Shown: one piece after another, positions 1 to 10,596 of the stretch
Layout of the letters: every line of letters starts with the position of its first letter
How positions within the stretch are numbered: position 1 is the stretch's first letter
Source: Myxococcales bacterium
Lineage (GTDB): Bacteria; Myxococcota; Myxococcia; Myxococcales; Anaeromyxobacteraceae
Reading direction: 5' to 3'
Assembly: GCA_021806645.1 (NCBI GenBank)
Contig: JAJZQX010000003.1
Coordinates: 248,001 to 312,000, forward strand
DNA: 64,000 bases
The notes under the pieces: model-generated
Seen by the model: the letters and a program-made list of their open reading frames with translations, nothing else
What the model was told of the DNA's origin: nothing
Database searches by the model: none
Made by a program: the position numbers and the translations under genes

Positions 1-321
1 GCCGGCGTGGAGCCGCTCACCGGCCACGAGCCCGAGCCGCGATCCGGTGGCGCGGGCGGCCCGCAGGCTCACCGTCACCGGCGCGGCGGGATCCCAGTCC
101 CCCGTGAGCAGCACCAGCGCCGTCATCACCTTGGTGAGCGAGGCCGGCGGCCGGGCCGTGTCGGGGGCGCGGGCCCAGAGTACCCGTCCGCCCACGGAGA
201 CCAGGTAGGAGGCGGCCGCACCAGGGAACCGATCGACGGGCGGTGAAACGGACGGCGCCTCGCCCCCGGCCGTGGCGCCGCCCCAGGCGAGGGCGGCCAG
301 CAGCATGGCGGCGAGGCGCAC
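1..321 (-). CDS. D-alanyl-D-alanine carboxypeptidase (peptidase S11), 5' part
   Basis: This is the first 107 codons of a gene that runs off the left edge. Translation from the GTG at 321 gives a hydrophobic signal-peptide-like start (VRLAAMLLAALAWGGATA) followed by a serine DD-peptidase active-site motif SLTK at residues 61-64, within PPASLTKVMTALVLL. That context is typical of DacA/DacF-type low-molecular-weight penicillin-binding proteins, which trim peptidoglycan pentapeptides in the periplasm. The start is fixed on the 5' side by an in-frame TAG (337-339), which is the stop of the upstream gene 15 bases away, so the two are probably co-transcribed. The SxN and KTG motifs lie outside the window, so the carboxypeptidase rather than endopeptidase call is inferred. 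Confidence 0.85.
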   Translation of the reverse strand, partial: MRLAAMLLAALAWGGATAGGEAPSVSPPVDRFPGAAASYLVSVGGRVLWARAPDTARPPASLTKVMTALVLLTGDWDPAAPVTVSLRAARATGSRLGLVAGERLHAG

Positions 322-336
322 GGTGTGGACCCGGCC

Positions 337-1317
337 CTAGAAGCCCAGCACGCCCTTGAGCAGTTGCTTCCCCTGGTCCGCCGCCCCGTCAACGGCCTTC
401 CGCTTCGCCCCCTCCTGTCGCAGCTCCTCCGCGGCGTACCTGGAGCAGAAGCCGCGGTACTTCTCGCTCACCGCGTTCCCGCCCTCGCCGGTGTAGGTCC
501 GGCCGGCGCACTCCCGCTTCACCAGTGCCTTCGTCTGCGCCGGGCAGGCCAGGCCGATGAAGTCCAGGTCCTCGGGCTGGAGCGCCTCCTTGCAGAGCGT
601 GGCCTGGAGAGCCGGAAAGCCGAGGTGACAGAGCGTGCCCGCCTTCGCCTGCCGCTCCTTGCCCTGCCCATCCCCGTAGAACTTCCGGAAGCCAGGCCGG
701 GTGCGGAGCCGGTCGCAGAAGCCGCCCTTGCGGGTGGCGTCGGTGCAGTAGGCTGGCGTGCGATCGGCCGGAGGGAGGAACATCTCCACCGACATGTCCT
801 GGCCCGCCTTCTCGCAGATCTCGGCCTGCTGCCGCGCGGCCTGCGCCTGCTGCTCCCTGGCCTGCCCCTGGATCTGCGCCACCCTGGCGTCGAGCTCGCG
901 CTTCTGGGCACCGGGATCGCACGGGGTCCCGAGCTTCCGCCCCCTGGTCTTCATCTTCATGTCGCCGTCGCCGGTGTGCATGTTCATGGCGCCGGTGTAG
1001 GCGCTGGCCGTCCAGGTCATCTCGCCGTCGCCGGACATCTTCTGCTTCCCGGTGCAGGCCACCTTCCAGCGCATGGTGTTGCCGCTCCGCTTCACGTCGG
1101 TGACCTTGCAATCGCTCGACTTCTCTTGCTGCGCCGGCGGGTTGGTCCAGTCGCCGGCTGGCTTGCAGAACCGCTGGGTGGTGGGCGGCATGGCGAACGG
1201 CATGCCGGGCATCTCCATCTGCGAGGTGATCTCCCAGGTCTCGCCGGACGCGGCGGTGGCCGCCGCGGGGGCGAGCAGGGTGGCTGCCAGGAGCGAGAGG
1301 ATCGGGCGTCGGGTCAT
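337..1317 (-). CDS. DUF3617-like exported protein
   Basis: A 326-residue protein with a clear signal peptide (MTRRPILSLLAATLLAPAAATA). The N-terminal half (residues 24-150) has the features of DUF3617: a GETWEITSQMEMPGMPF start, a Cys-rich centre and a TWTASAYTGAMNMH stretch. The C-terminal half is Arg/Gln/Ala-rich, contains several Cys and is probably helical. The molecular function of the family is unknown; it is periplasmic by prediction. The ATG at 1317 is preferred over the upstream ATG at 1398 because it starts the signal peptide and is preceded by GAGGTG. The stop at 337 lies 15 bases before the carboxypeptidase start, suggesting co-transcription. Confidence 0.75.
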   Translation of the reverse strand: MTRRPILSLLAATLLAPAAATAASGETWEITSQMEMPGMPFAMPPTTQRFCKPAGDWTNPPAQQEKSSDCKVTDVKRSGNTMRWKVACTGKQKMSGDGEMTWTASAYTGAMNMHTGDGDMKMKTRGRKLGTPCDPGAQKRELDARVAQIQGQAREQQAQAARQQAEICEKAGQDMSVEMFLPPADRTPAYCTDATRKGGFCDRLRTRPGFRKFYGDGQGKERQAKAGTLCHLGFPALQATLCKEALQPEDLDFIGLACPAQTKALVKRECAGRTYTGEGGNAVSEKYRGFCSRYAAEELRQEGAKRKAVDGAADQGKQLLKGVLGF

Positions 1318-1399
1318 GACGGCACCTCGGGGGCGTCGGGTGGGGGCGGCGCGGGCCGCCAGGCGGATTGTCCAGCGTAGCCTGGCCCGGCGGGTCACG

Positions 1400-2889
1400 T
1401 CACTCCTTGGCCGCCCGCCGGAACAGGTCGACCACCGCGCCGGCCCGGCCGGCCACCCGGGCCCGGCCGCGGGCCCACTCGCGCAACCCCTTGATCTGCT
1501 CCTCGTAGGTCCGGAAGAGCGGCACCAGGTCCTGCGCCACGCGACGGAGGTCGGCGGTCTCCAGCTCGCGCGAGAGCGCGAAGGCGCGATGCAGTCCGCC
1601 CACCACCACCTGCTCCAGCTCGGCGCCGGAGTAGTCGGCGCAGAGCCCGGCCAGCGCCGCCAGGTCGAGCCTCCCCGGATCGCGCCCTCGCCGCAGGAGG
1701 TGGAGGGCCAGGATCTCGCGCCGCTCGTCGAGGCTCGGCAAGTCCACGAAGAAGAGCTCGTCGAAGCGGCCGCGCCGGAGCAGCTCGGGCGGCAGGCGGG
1801 TGACGTCGTTGGCGGTGGCCACCACGAAGACCGAACCCCGCCGCTCCTGCAGCCAGGTCGAGAACGCCCCCAGCAGCCGCGCCGCGCGCGCCTCGCCCCC
1901 CTGCCCCGGCGCGCTGCCCGCGAACCCCTTCTCGATCTCGTCCACCCAGAGCGCGACCGGGGAGATGGCCTCGGCCGCCTCCAGCGCCGCCGCCAGGCGC
2001 TCCTCGGCCCCCTGGTTTCCCAGCACCTGCGCCAGGTCCAGCCTGACCAGCGGGACGCCCAGCTGCGCCGCCGCCACCTTGGCCGCCAGCGACTTGCCGC
2101 ACCCCTGCACGCCCACCAGCAGCACGCCGCGAGGCGCCGGCAGCCCGAACCCGGCCGCCTCCGGCGCGAAGGCCTGGGCCCGCTCGGCCAGCCACCCCTT
2201 GAAGCTGGTGAGACCGCCGAGTTGCTCCACCGTCTCGTCCGAGTCCACCACCTCGAGCCCGAGATCGCGGGAGAGCAGCCGTCGCTTCTCCTCCAGGATC
2301 GAGGCCATGGCCGCCTCGCCCAGCGCCGGATCCTGCCGGACCGCCCGCGTGAAGGCTCGCCGCGCCTGCCCTTCCGAGAACCCGCGCGCCGCGGTCAGCG
2401 CCCGGTGGCGCGCGGTGGCGTCGAACTCCGCCGCCTCCGCGGCGTCGCGGACCTGGTCGAGCACCGCGGCCAGTTCGTCCAGGGCCGGGAGCGGCAGCCG
2501 CAGCGTCGCCACCGACTCGGCCAGCCCCTCTGGCAGCTCCAGCCGCGGCGCCACGATCAGCAGGCAGCGCCCCTCGGCCGCCAGCCGTGGCAGCGCGTCC
2601 CGGACTGCGCGCGCCACCGCCGGGTCGCGCAGGGCGATCTGGAAGTCGAGCAGCACGGCCAGCAGCGGCCCCGGGGCCGCCAGCAGCGCGTCGAGCGCCT
2701 CGATGGGCGAGCGGGCGTGCGGCGCCTGCGGCAGCAGTCCCCGCTGCGACGACCAGGTGGCGGTCTGGGCGTCGAACCCCTCGGCGGCGGCACGGGCCAG
2801 CGCCACGGCCCGCTCCTCCTCGGAGGTGACTAGGTAGACGATGGGCGAGCCCGACGACCAGAGCCCGGCCAGCTGGGTGGCGACGTCGT

Positions 2890-2893
<4 letters not shown>
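1400..2893 (-). CDS. AAA+ ATPase, FtsH/Ycf46-like
   Basis: A 497-residue AAA+ protein. The N-terminal 200 residues resemble a degenerate ATPase or sensor region, as in Ycf46/Slr0374 proteins (the LLAVLLDF strand near residues 77-84 looks like a relict Walker B). The active module follows: Walker A GVQGCGKS at 261-268, Walker B ALWVDEIEKG near 314-323, and a second region of homology (VVATANDVTRLPPELLRRGRFDE) carrying the arginine finger. No transmembrane segment or zinc-protease motif is visible, so it is a cytoplasmic remodelling ATPase rather than FtsH. The GTG start at 2893 overlaps the TGA of the upstream GspE-like gene (GTGA), implying translational coupling with that secretion ATPase. 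Its target is unknown. Confidence 0.8.
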
Positions 2894-4719
<1,826 letters not shown>

Positions 4720-4749
4720 GGCGGGGCGAGTCTACCCCGGCCGCCCAGG

Positions 4750-4763
4750 GTCACCAAGGTGAC
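4750..4763. promoter_or_regulatory. Short inverted repeat upstream of the GspE-like gene
   Basis: GTCACC-AA-GGTGAC is a perfect 6+6 dyad 31 bases upstream of the predicted start at 4719. It could be an operator for the gspE-AAA+ operon. No matching regulator is known to me; chance occurrence is possible. Confidence 0.3.
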
Positions 4764-4787
4764 GACTGGTCTCGACCGTGCTGGCGC

Positions 4788-4805
4788 GTCGCCCGACCGG
4801 GCGAC
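4788..4805 (-). terminator. Possible hairpin after the FmdB gene
   Basis: GTCGCCC-GACC-GGGCGAC is a perfect 7-bp stem with a 4-base loop located 12 bases beyond the stop of the zinc-ribbon gene. There is no T tract, so intrinsic termination is only a possibility. Confidence 0.35.
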
Positions 4806-4816
4806 CGTCAGATCCC

Positions 4817-5023
4817 TCAACCGATGGGCCCGCAGTTGGGCGGCGGCCCGCTGCTGGCGGAGCCTCCTCCCCGAGCCCGGGAGGCCGCCGGCCGCGACAT
4901 CTGCCGCTTCACCCGCCTGGATCCACAGGTGGGACACTCCACCTCGGCCTCGTCGGACTTGCGCAGGATCAGGGTCTCGAAGGCGGCGTCGCAGGCCGCG
5001 CAGGCGTATTCGTAAATGGGCAT
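4817..5023 (-). CDS. FmdB-family zinc-ribbon protein
   Basis: A 68-residue protein opening with MPIYEYACAACDAAFETL, the hallmark of the FmdB/CxxC_CxxC_SSSS regulatory family. Two CxxC pairs (CAAC and CPTC) form one zinc ribbon over residues 8-35; the tail is Gly/Ser/Pro-rich and ends in a NCGPIG-type sequence. Family members are small putative regulators of unknown mechanism. It sits between ppa and the secretion ATPase on the same strand, with about 54 bases to ppa. Confidence 0.9.
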   Translation of the reverse strand: MPIYEYACAACDAAFETLILRKSDEAEVECPTCGSRRVKRQMSRPAASRARGGGSASSGPPPNCGPIG

Positions 5024-5077
5024 CGCCCGGTGTGAGCCACTCCGGGCAGAAAGGGTTCAAGGGCCCGGCTGCCGCGT

Positions 5078-5680
5078 TCAGCGCCTCTTCGCGCTCTTCG
5101 CCTGCTTCGCGCGCTTCCTGGCCGGCGGCGAGGGCACGCCCTTGAGCCGGGCCTTCTCCTTCTCGTAGAGCTTCATGGCGTCGCGCAGCACCTGCAGCGC
5201 GATGGAGCGCCCCTGCGGCTCGTCAACCACCACCTTCTTGTTCTCCAGCGCCTTGTAGTCCTCGAAGAAGCGGCGCAGCTCGCGCAGCCGGTGCGGCGGC
5301 AGCTCGGAGACGTCGGAGTAGTCGGCGTAGTTGGGGTCGTCAGCGTGGACGGCGATGAGCTTGTCGTCGAGCCCCTTGTCGTCGCGCATCTTCATCACGC
5401 CGATCACCTTGGCGCGCATGATGGAGAGCGGCTGGATCACCTCGGAGCAGAGCACCAGGATGTCGAGGGGGTCGCCGTCGTCGCAGTAGGTCCGCGGGAC
5501 GAACCCGTAGTTGGCCGGGTAGTGGACCGCCGAGAAGAGGATCCGGTCCACCAGCAGCAGGCCGGTGGACTTGTCGAGCTCGTACTTCACCTTGGAGCCG
5601 GTGGCGATCTCGATCACCGCCGGGATGGCGTCCTCGATGTAGCGGGGAAGCTCGACGTCGTGCCAGGGGTGATGGGCCAC
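5078..5680 (-). CDS. ppa: Inorganic pyrophosphatase (family I)
   Basis: A 200-residue soluble pyrophosphatase that hydrolyses diphosphate to two phosphates and drives biosynthetic reactions forward in the cytoplasm. The metal-binding signature [11 protein letters not shown] is present, as are the upstream [10 protein letters not shown] and YPANYGFVP blocks that line the active site. The last 25 residues ([12 protein letters not shown]) form a basic tail that is longer than in E. coli Ppa. The start is a GTG preceded by AAGGAG at good spacing. Confidence 0.95.
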   Translation of the reverse strand: MAHHPWHDVELPRYIEDAIPAVIEIATGSKVKYELDKSTGLLLVDRILFSAVHYPANYGFVPRTYCDDGDPLDILVLCSEVIQPLSIMRAKVIGVMKMRDDKGLDDKLIAVHADDPNYADYSDVSELPPHRLRELRRFFEDYKALENKKVVVDEPQGRSIALQVLRDAMKLYEKEKARLKGVPSPPARKRAKQAKSAKRR

Positions 5681-5728
5681 GGGTGACTCCTTCCGGCGGG
5701 GCTCCCCAGGCGGCGAGAGCGCGTCGCC

Positions 5729-6658
5729 TCAGATGCCGCCGCCCAGCGAGAACCGGATGTCCCGGAGCTCGGCCTGCGTGATGCGGCTGTTGGCCGGCAC
5801 CGGCTGGGTCAGCCAGACGTTGCCGCCGATCGACGACCCCTGGCCGATGACGATCCGGCCGAGGATGGTCGCGCCCGAGTAGATGACCACATCGTCCTCG
5901 ACGATGGGGTGCCGGTCGATGCCCTTGATGGGCTTGCCGTGCTCGTCGAGCGGGAAGCTCTTGGCGCCCAGAGTCACGCCCTGGTAGAGCCGGACGCGCG
6001 CGCCGATGACCGCGGTCTCGCCCACCACCACGCCGGTGCCGTGATCGATGAAGAACTTCTCGCCGATCCGGGCGCCCGGGTGGATGTCGATGCCGGTCAG
6101 GGTGTGGGCGTACTCGGTGATGATGCGGGGGATGAGCGGCACGCCCAGCACGTGGAGCCGATGGGCGATCCGCTGGTTGGTGGTGGCGAAGACGCCCGGG
6201 TAGGCGAAGATGGCCTCGTCGCGGGTCTTGAGCGCGGGGTCGCCCTCGTAGGCCGCCTCGACGTCGGAGCGGACCAGCCGCTGGATCTCCGGCACCATGC
6301 CGAGGAACCCCGCCGCGGCGTGGCGGGACGCCTCGGCACAGTGGGCGCACTGGTGGTAGTCGTGGCGCGCGAAGAAGGCGAAGGCTCGCCGCACCTGCTC
6401 CTCCAGCGAGTTGAGCGCCCGCTCCAGCGTGGCCCCCAGGTAGAAATGGAGCGCCTCGGCCCGGACGTCGGAGGTGCCGAAGTAGCCCGGGAAGAAGACC
6501 GAGCGCAGGTCCTCGACGATCTGGATGACCGCCTCGCGCGACGGGAGGATGGCCCGGCCGCCCGGGACACCCGCCAGCAGCGAGGCCTCCGAGGCCAGTT
6601 GCTCGACGACGCCGCGCAGGTCGGCCGCCAGCGGCCCGTTGCCGTTCGGTGTGCTCAC
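5729..6658 (-). CDS. cysE: Serine O-acetyltransferase (EpsC/CysE type)
   Basis: A 309-residue left-handed beta-helix acyltransferase that makes O-acetylserine from serine and acetyl-CoA, the first step of cysteine synthesis. A helical N-terminal domain (about 1-180) is followed by hexapeptide repeats; the catalytic His lies in FFIDHGTGVVVGETAVIG, and the C-terminal part has KGIDRHPIVEDDVVIYSGATILG. Length and N-terminus match the long EpsC-type proteins. The GTG start overlaps the stop of the cysK remnant (GTGA), so the original operon order cysK-cysE is preserved although the first gene is broken. Confidence 0.92.
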   Translation of the reverse strand: MSTPNGNGPLAADLRGVVEQLASEASLLAGVPGGRAILPSREAVIQIVEDLRSVFFPGYFGTSDVRAEALHFYLGATLERALNSLEEQVRRAFAFFARHDYHQCAHCAEASRHAAAGFLGMVPEIQRLVRSDVEAAYEGDPALKTRDEAIFAYPGVFATTNQRIAHRLHVLGVPLIPRIITEYAHTLTGIDIHPGARIGEKFFIDHGTGVVVGETAVIGARVRLYQGVTLGAKSFPLDEHGKPIKGIDRHPIVEDDVVIYSGATILGRIVIGQGSSIGGNVWLTQPVPANSRITQAELRDIRFSLGGGI

Positions 6659-6906
6659 CTCGGCTCCTCGAAGGGCCCGGCGCAGAGGTGGCGCGCGGGG
6701 GGGGCCGGGCGCACCGCCACGATCGGCGTGCCGGCCTTCCCGGCATCCTCGATCCTGGCGCCGCCGATCCGGTCCTTCACGCTGGAGGCCGGGTGGAAGC
6801 TTCCCCGCTTGGCCACCACCGCGCCCCCCACGCCATCGGTGATCAGGTCGAGCCGCGCCAGCGGCGTGTCGCCGCCGAGCAGGTTGATGTCGTCCGCCAT
6901 GTGCAT
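6655..6906 (-). pseudogene. Internally deleted cysteine synthase (cysK remnant)
   Basis: An 83-codon open frame that reads as both ends of O-acetylserine sulfhydrylase with the middle missing. Residues 3-52 match the CysK N-terminus, including GGDTPLARL and the PLP-lysine block PASSVKDRIG, ending IEDAGKAG. The next residues (TPIVAVRPAPPARHL, then CAGPFEE) match the usual last ~25 residues of CysK (IVVVLP..GERYLSt.LFee). About 230 residues are absent, including the TSGNTG substrate loop and the GTGGT phosphate loop, so it cannot be an active sulfhydrylase. A good ribosome site (AAGGGGGAAG) remains, and the frame is open into cysE. The call rests on recognising both ends, without alignment. Confidence 0.7.
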
Positions 6907-6985
6907 CGCTTCCCCCTTCGTGTCCGCCATAGCGGATACCACGCCACCAGGGCCGGTTCCAGTGCCGCGAGGCGGTCTCGGCGCG

Positions 6986-9049
6986 TCAGGCGCCGACCGC
7001 GTCCTCTTCCGCCAGGGCGGCGTCGATCTCGGCTTCGGTCGGCTCGGCCGTGACCGCCTCGGCCGGCGCCGGCGCGCCCACCGGCGGGTGGAAGAACCCG
7101 AAGACGGCCCGCGCCTGCTTCTCGCCGAACCCGTCCACCGCGGCCAGCTCGTCGAGCGTCGCCTCGCGGATCCGCTTGAGCGCCCCGAAGTGGCGCAGCA
7201 GCACCTTCTTGCGCCCCTCGCCGACGCCCGGGATGGTCTCGAGCACGCTCTGGAAGTTCCGCTCGCGCCGCAGCTTGCGGTGGAAGGTGATGGCGAACCG
7301 GTGGGCCTCGTCGCGCAGCCGCGTCAACAGGAAGAGCTCGGCCGAGTTCTGGCGCAGCACGACGGGGTCCTTGCGGACCGGCAGGAAGACCCTCTCCGGC
7401 GTCCGCTCCGCCTCGGCCACGAACCCCTTCTCGGCCGCCTCGGCCGCGTCGGCCAGCGCCCTCGCGCCCGGCACCGGCCTCCGCCCGCGCCGGCCCACCA
7501 CCCGGGTGGTGCCCAGGTCGGAGGCCACCAGCCGCGACTTGGCGAGGCCGACCAGCTCCACGAAGGGCGCCTCCGGGTTGCCCGGCACCGGCTTGACCGG
7601 CACGCCGAGGTCGCGCGCGGCCGCCAGCGCCGCCGAGAGCTGTCCCTTGCCGCCGTCGATCACCAGCAGGTCGGGGAAGTGCCCCTCGTGGATGGAGCGC
7701 TTCAGCCGGCGGGTGATCACCTCGTGGAGCATGGCGAAGTCGTCTTGGCCGGCCACCCCCTTCACCTTGTAGCGGCGGTACCCGGCCTTGTCCGGCTCGC
7801 CGTCGCGCATCGAGACGCCCGAACCGACCGCCAGCGACCCCTGGAACGTCGAGATGTCGTAGCACTCCATCCAGCGCGGCGGCCGCGCCAGGTGCAGCGA
7901 TCGCATCAGCGACACCAGCGCCTCCTCGCGCCGGGCGTCCTTCTCGTGCCAGCTGCGGAAGCTCTGCTCGGCGTTGCGCGCCGCCACCTCCAGCAGGTCG
8001 GCCTTGGCGCCGCGCTGCGGGGTCGCCAGCCGCACCTTGCCGCCGCGCCGCTCCGCCAGCACCTCGGCCAGGGCGCTCGCCTCGACCGGGTCGAGCGGCA
8101 CCAGCACCTCCTCCGGCACCGGGGCCTGCTCGTACCAGGCGGCGATGAACTGGCTGAGCAGCTCGGCGGCCGGCGCCTCCTGCCCCTTGAAGTGGAAGGC
8201 GCGGGCGTCGCCCAGCTTGCCGTGGCGCATCACCAGCACCTGGATGACCAGGTCCGGCCCCTCGCGGTGGAGGCCGATGATGTCGCGGTCGGCGCCGTCG
8301 CCCATCAGCACCCGCTGCGTCTCCAGGCTCCGCGCCACCGCCTGCAGCTGGTCGCGCAGCCGCGCCGCCGCCTCGAAGTCGAGCGCCCCGGCGGCCGCCT
8401 TCATGCGAGCCTCCAGCCGGGTCGCCAGCTCCGGCTCCCGCCCCTCCAGGAAGGCGACCGCGTCGTCCACGCTGGCCTGGTACTCCGGCGCCGGCACCTC
8501 GAAGACGCACGGCGCCGGGCAGCGGTGGATCTGGTAGAGGATGCAGGGCCGCTTGCGGGAGTCGAAGACGTGGTCGGTGCAGGTGCGGAGCTGGAAGTGG
8601 CGGTTGACCAGCTTGAGGGTCTCGCGGATCGACCAGGCCGAGCTGAACGGGCCGAAGTAGCGCGCCCCGGGAGCGCGCGCCTCGCGGGCCCGGCGCACCT
8701 CGAGGCGTGGGTACGGGTGGGCGCCGTCCAGCTTCAGGACGATGAAGTCCTTGTCGTCCCGCAGCACCACGTTGAAGCGGGGCCGGTGCTTCTTGATGAG
8801 CTGGTTCTCGAGGAGCACCGCCTCCTTCTCGGAGCGGGTGACGATCACCTCGATGGCGCCCAGCAGCTCGTCGAGCAGCGCCACGAAGGCCCGCTCGTCG
8901 GCGCGCGGCGCGCCGAAGTAGCTCCGGACCCGGCTGCGCAGGCTGGAGGCCTTGCCGACGTAGACCACCTTCCCGGCCCGATCCTTCATCAGGTAGCAGC
9001 CGGGCTCGGCGGGCAGCTCCTCCAGGGAGCGCTGGACGTTGGGATCCAT
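6986..9049 (-). CDS. uvrC: Excinuclease ABC subunit C
   Basis: A 687-residue UvrC, the dual nuclease of nucleotide excision repair. The N-terminal GIY-YIG domain reads [12 protein letters not shown] and [14 protein letters not shown], with GCY in place of the usual GVY/GIY. A Cys-rich segment ([20 protein letters not shown]) follows, then a UVR motif ([12 protein letters not shown]), then the RNase H-like C-terminal nuclease with [10 protein letters not shown] and [10 protein letters not shown] carrying acidic residues, and terminal helix-hairpin-helix motifs ([17 protein letters not shown]). About 45 extra residues ([20 protein letters not shown] and following) are inserted before the conserved [10 protein letters not shown] strand. 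ATG 9049 is preferred for its GGGAG; ATG 9064 is the alternative. uvrB lies 8 kb away. Confidence 0.95.
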   Translation of the reverse strand: MDPNVQRSLEELPAEPGCYLMKDRAGKVVYVGKASSLRSRVRSYFGAPRADERAFVALLDELLGAIEVIVTRSEKEAVLLENQLIKKHRPRFNVVLRDDKDFIVLKLDGAHPYPRLEVRRAREARAPGARYFGPFSSAWSIRETLKLVNRHFQLRTCTDHVFDSRKRPCILYQIHRCPAPCVFEVPAPEYQASVDDAVAFLEGREPELATRLEARMKAAAGALDFEAAARLRDQLQAVARSLETQRVLMGDGADRDIIGLHREGPDLVIQVLVMRHGKLGDARAFHFKGQEAPAAELLSQFIAAWYEQAPVPEEVLVPLDPVEASALAEVLAERRGGKVRLATPQRGAKADLLEVAARNAEQSFRSWHEKDARREEALVSLMRSLHLARPPRWMECYDISTFQGSLAVGSGVSMRDGEPDKAGYRRYKVKGVAGQDDFAMLHEVITRRLKRSIHEGHFPDLLVIDGGKGQLSAALAAARDLGVPVKPVPGNPEAPFVELVGLAKSRLVASDLGTTRVVGRRGRRPVPGARALADAAEAAEKGFVAEAERTPERVFLPVRKDPVVLRQNSAELFLLTRLRDEAHRFAITFHRKLRRERNFQSVLETIPGVGEGRKKVLLRHFGALKRIREATLDELAAVDGFGEKQARAVFGFFHPPVGAPAPAEAVTAEPTEAEIDAALAEEDAVGA

Positions 9050-9138
9050 CTCGGGCTCCCGCATAGCGCGAAGCGGGCTCCCGTGCCACGCTTGCCCGAG
9101 CGCGCTTCTCCCTGGCCGGCCTTCCGACCGGCCAGCGC

Positions 9139-10596
9139 TCAGGGCGGGTCCACCACGACCGACCGCGGCGGGCGGTACACCGGGCTGGCCAGGTCCGTCG
9201 TGGTCCCTCCCCCGAGCGCCTTGTACAGGTCGACCAGGTTGGTGAGGCGCGCCAGGCGCGTCTGGATGAGCTGCTGCCGCGCCGCGAAGAGGTCCCGCTG
9301 GGCGGTGAGCAGGACCAGGGAGCTGTCGATCCCGTTGCGGTAGCGGAGCCCGGAGAGCTGGTACCTCCTGGCCTCGGCTCTGACCCGCGCCTCCTGGGCT
9401 CGCAGCTGGGCTTCGATCCAGGCCCGGTCGGCCAGCGCGTCGGCGACCTCGCGGAACGCGCCCTGGATGGTGCGTTCGTACCGCGCCACCTCCGTCGACT
9501 TCCGGACCTCCGCGACGTCGAGGCTGGCACGGAGCGCTCCGGCCGCGAAGATGGGGATGGTGATGCGCGGCATGAAGCTCCAGCTCGTCGAGCCCGAGCC
9601 GAAGAGGCCGCCGAGACCGGCGCTGGCGGTCCCGCCGAAAGCGGTCAACGAGATGCTCGGGAAGAAGGCGGCGCGGGCCGCCCCGATCATCGCGTTGGCG
9701 GCCACCAGGGCGTGCTCGGCGGCGAGGACGTCCGGCCGCCGCGCCAGGACCTCGGATGGGACTCCGGCCCGCAGTTCGGCCACCACCTGCCCATCGTCCA
9801 GCGGCAGCGGCGGCGGGAGGTCCGCCGGAAGCGGGCCGCCCACCAGGAGGACGAGCGCGTTCCCGGCGCGGGTTCGCTGCTGCTCGGCGGCGGCCAGGTT
9901 GAACCGGGCCGTCTCCACCTGCGCCTCGGCGGTGCGGAGATCCAGCTCGGAGACCCGGCCGGCCTCGGCCATGCGCCGCGTCAGCTTGAGCGCCGCCTCC
10001 ACCGCCTCCAGCGTCTCCCTGGCCAGGGCCACCTGCTCCTCGAAGGCGCGGCCCGCCAGGTACTGGCTGGCCACGCCGGCCACCATCGACAGCTGGGCGC
10101 TGCGCCTCGCCTCCTCGCTGGCGAGGTACTGCTCGAGCGCGGCGTCGGAGAGGCTCCGCACCCGGCCGAAGAGATCGAGCTCGAAGCCGCTCAGGCCGGC
10201 GCCCACCGACCAGGCGTTGGAGGTGCGAGCCTTGCCGGTCGGGCTCAGGTCGGCCGGCGTGCGCTGGCGGGTGACGGCGGCGCTGCCACCGATCATCGGG
10301 ACCTGCTGGGCCCACTGGATGCGGTACTGCGCCCGCACCAGCTCGACGTTGAGCGAGGCCACTCGGAGGTCGCGGTTCCGCTCCAGCGCCAGCGCCACCA
10401 GCGCCTGGAGACGAGCGTCGCCGAACACCTCGCGCCACCCGAGGTCGGCGGTGGTGGCGGTGGTGGACGCCGGCCCCGCCGGCGTGGCCGGGAAGGCGGC
10501 GGCCACGGGTGCCGTGGGGCGCTGGTAGCGAGGCGCCAGGGAGCATCCCGCCCCGGTGAGCAGGAGCACGGCCAGCAGGGCCCGGGCGCTACGCAT
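9139..10596 (-). CDS. RND efflux outer-membrane factor (OprM/NodT family lipoprotein)
   Basis: A 485-residue TolC-like channel that forms the outer-membrane exit of a tripartite RND pump. It starts with a lipoprotein signal ([18 protein letters not shown]), with Cys18 as the lipidation site. Two OEP repeats follow, with the paired motifs [16 protein letters not shown] and [18 protein letters not shown] typical of NodT-family proteins. ATG 10596 starts the lipobox signal and overlaps the end of the pump gene by 8 bases, so the two are co-translated. It is the last gene of the adaptor-pump-channel operon. Confidence 0.93.
   Translation of the reverse strand: MRSARALLAVLLLTGAGCSLAPRYQRPTAPVAAAFPATPAGPASTTATTADLGWREVFGDARLQALVALALERNRDLRVASLNVELVRAQYRIQWAQQVPMIGGSAAVTRQRTPADLSPTGKARTSNAWSVGAGLSGFELDLFGRVRSLSDAALEQYLASEEARRSAQLSMVAGVASQYLAGRAFEEQVALARETLEAVEAALKLTRRMAEAGRVSELDLRTAEAQVETARFNLAAAEQQRTRAGNALVLLVGGPLPADLPPPLPLDDGQVVAELRAGVPSEVLARRPDVLAAEHALVAANAMIGAARAAFFPSISLTAFGGTASAGLGGLFGSGSTSWSFMPRITIPIFAAGALRASLDVAEVRKSTEVARYERTIQGAFREVADALADRAWIEAQLRAQEARVRAEARRYQLSGLRYRNGIDSSLVLLTAQRDLFAARQQLIQTRLARLTNLVDLYKALGGGTTTDLASPVYRPPRSVVVDPP

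Noticed and set aside
1052-2833. Long plus-strand ORF of 593 codons opposite the AAA+ gene, and similar antisense ORFs throughout (for example 5909-9343, 17556-19673, 37950-41447, 46631-50644).
   Set aside because: They are Arg/His/Leu-rich, lack motifs and mirror known genes codon by codon; they are GC-driven shadows.
6986-10546. One open frame of 1186 codons covering uvrC and most of the outer-membrane factor gene, suggesting a fusion.
   Set aside because: UvrC motifs start at about 9049. Upstream the frame only reads the antiphase of the outer-membrane factor gene, whose own frame has a full signal peptide and domains. High GC leaves few stops.
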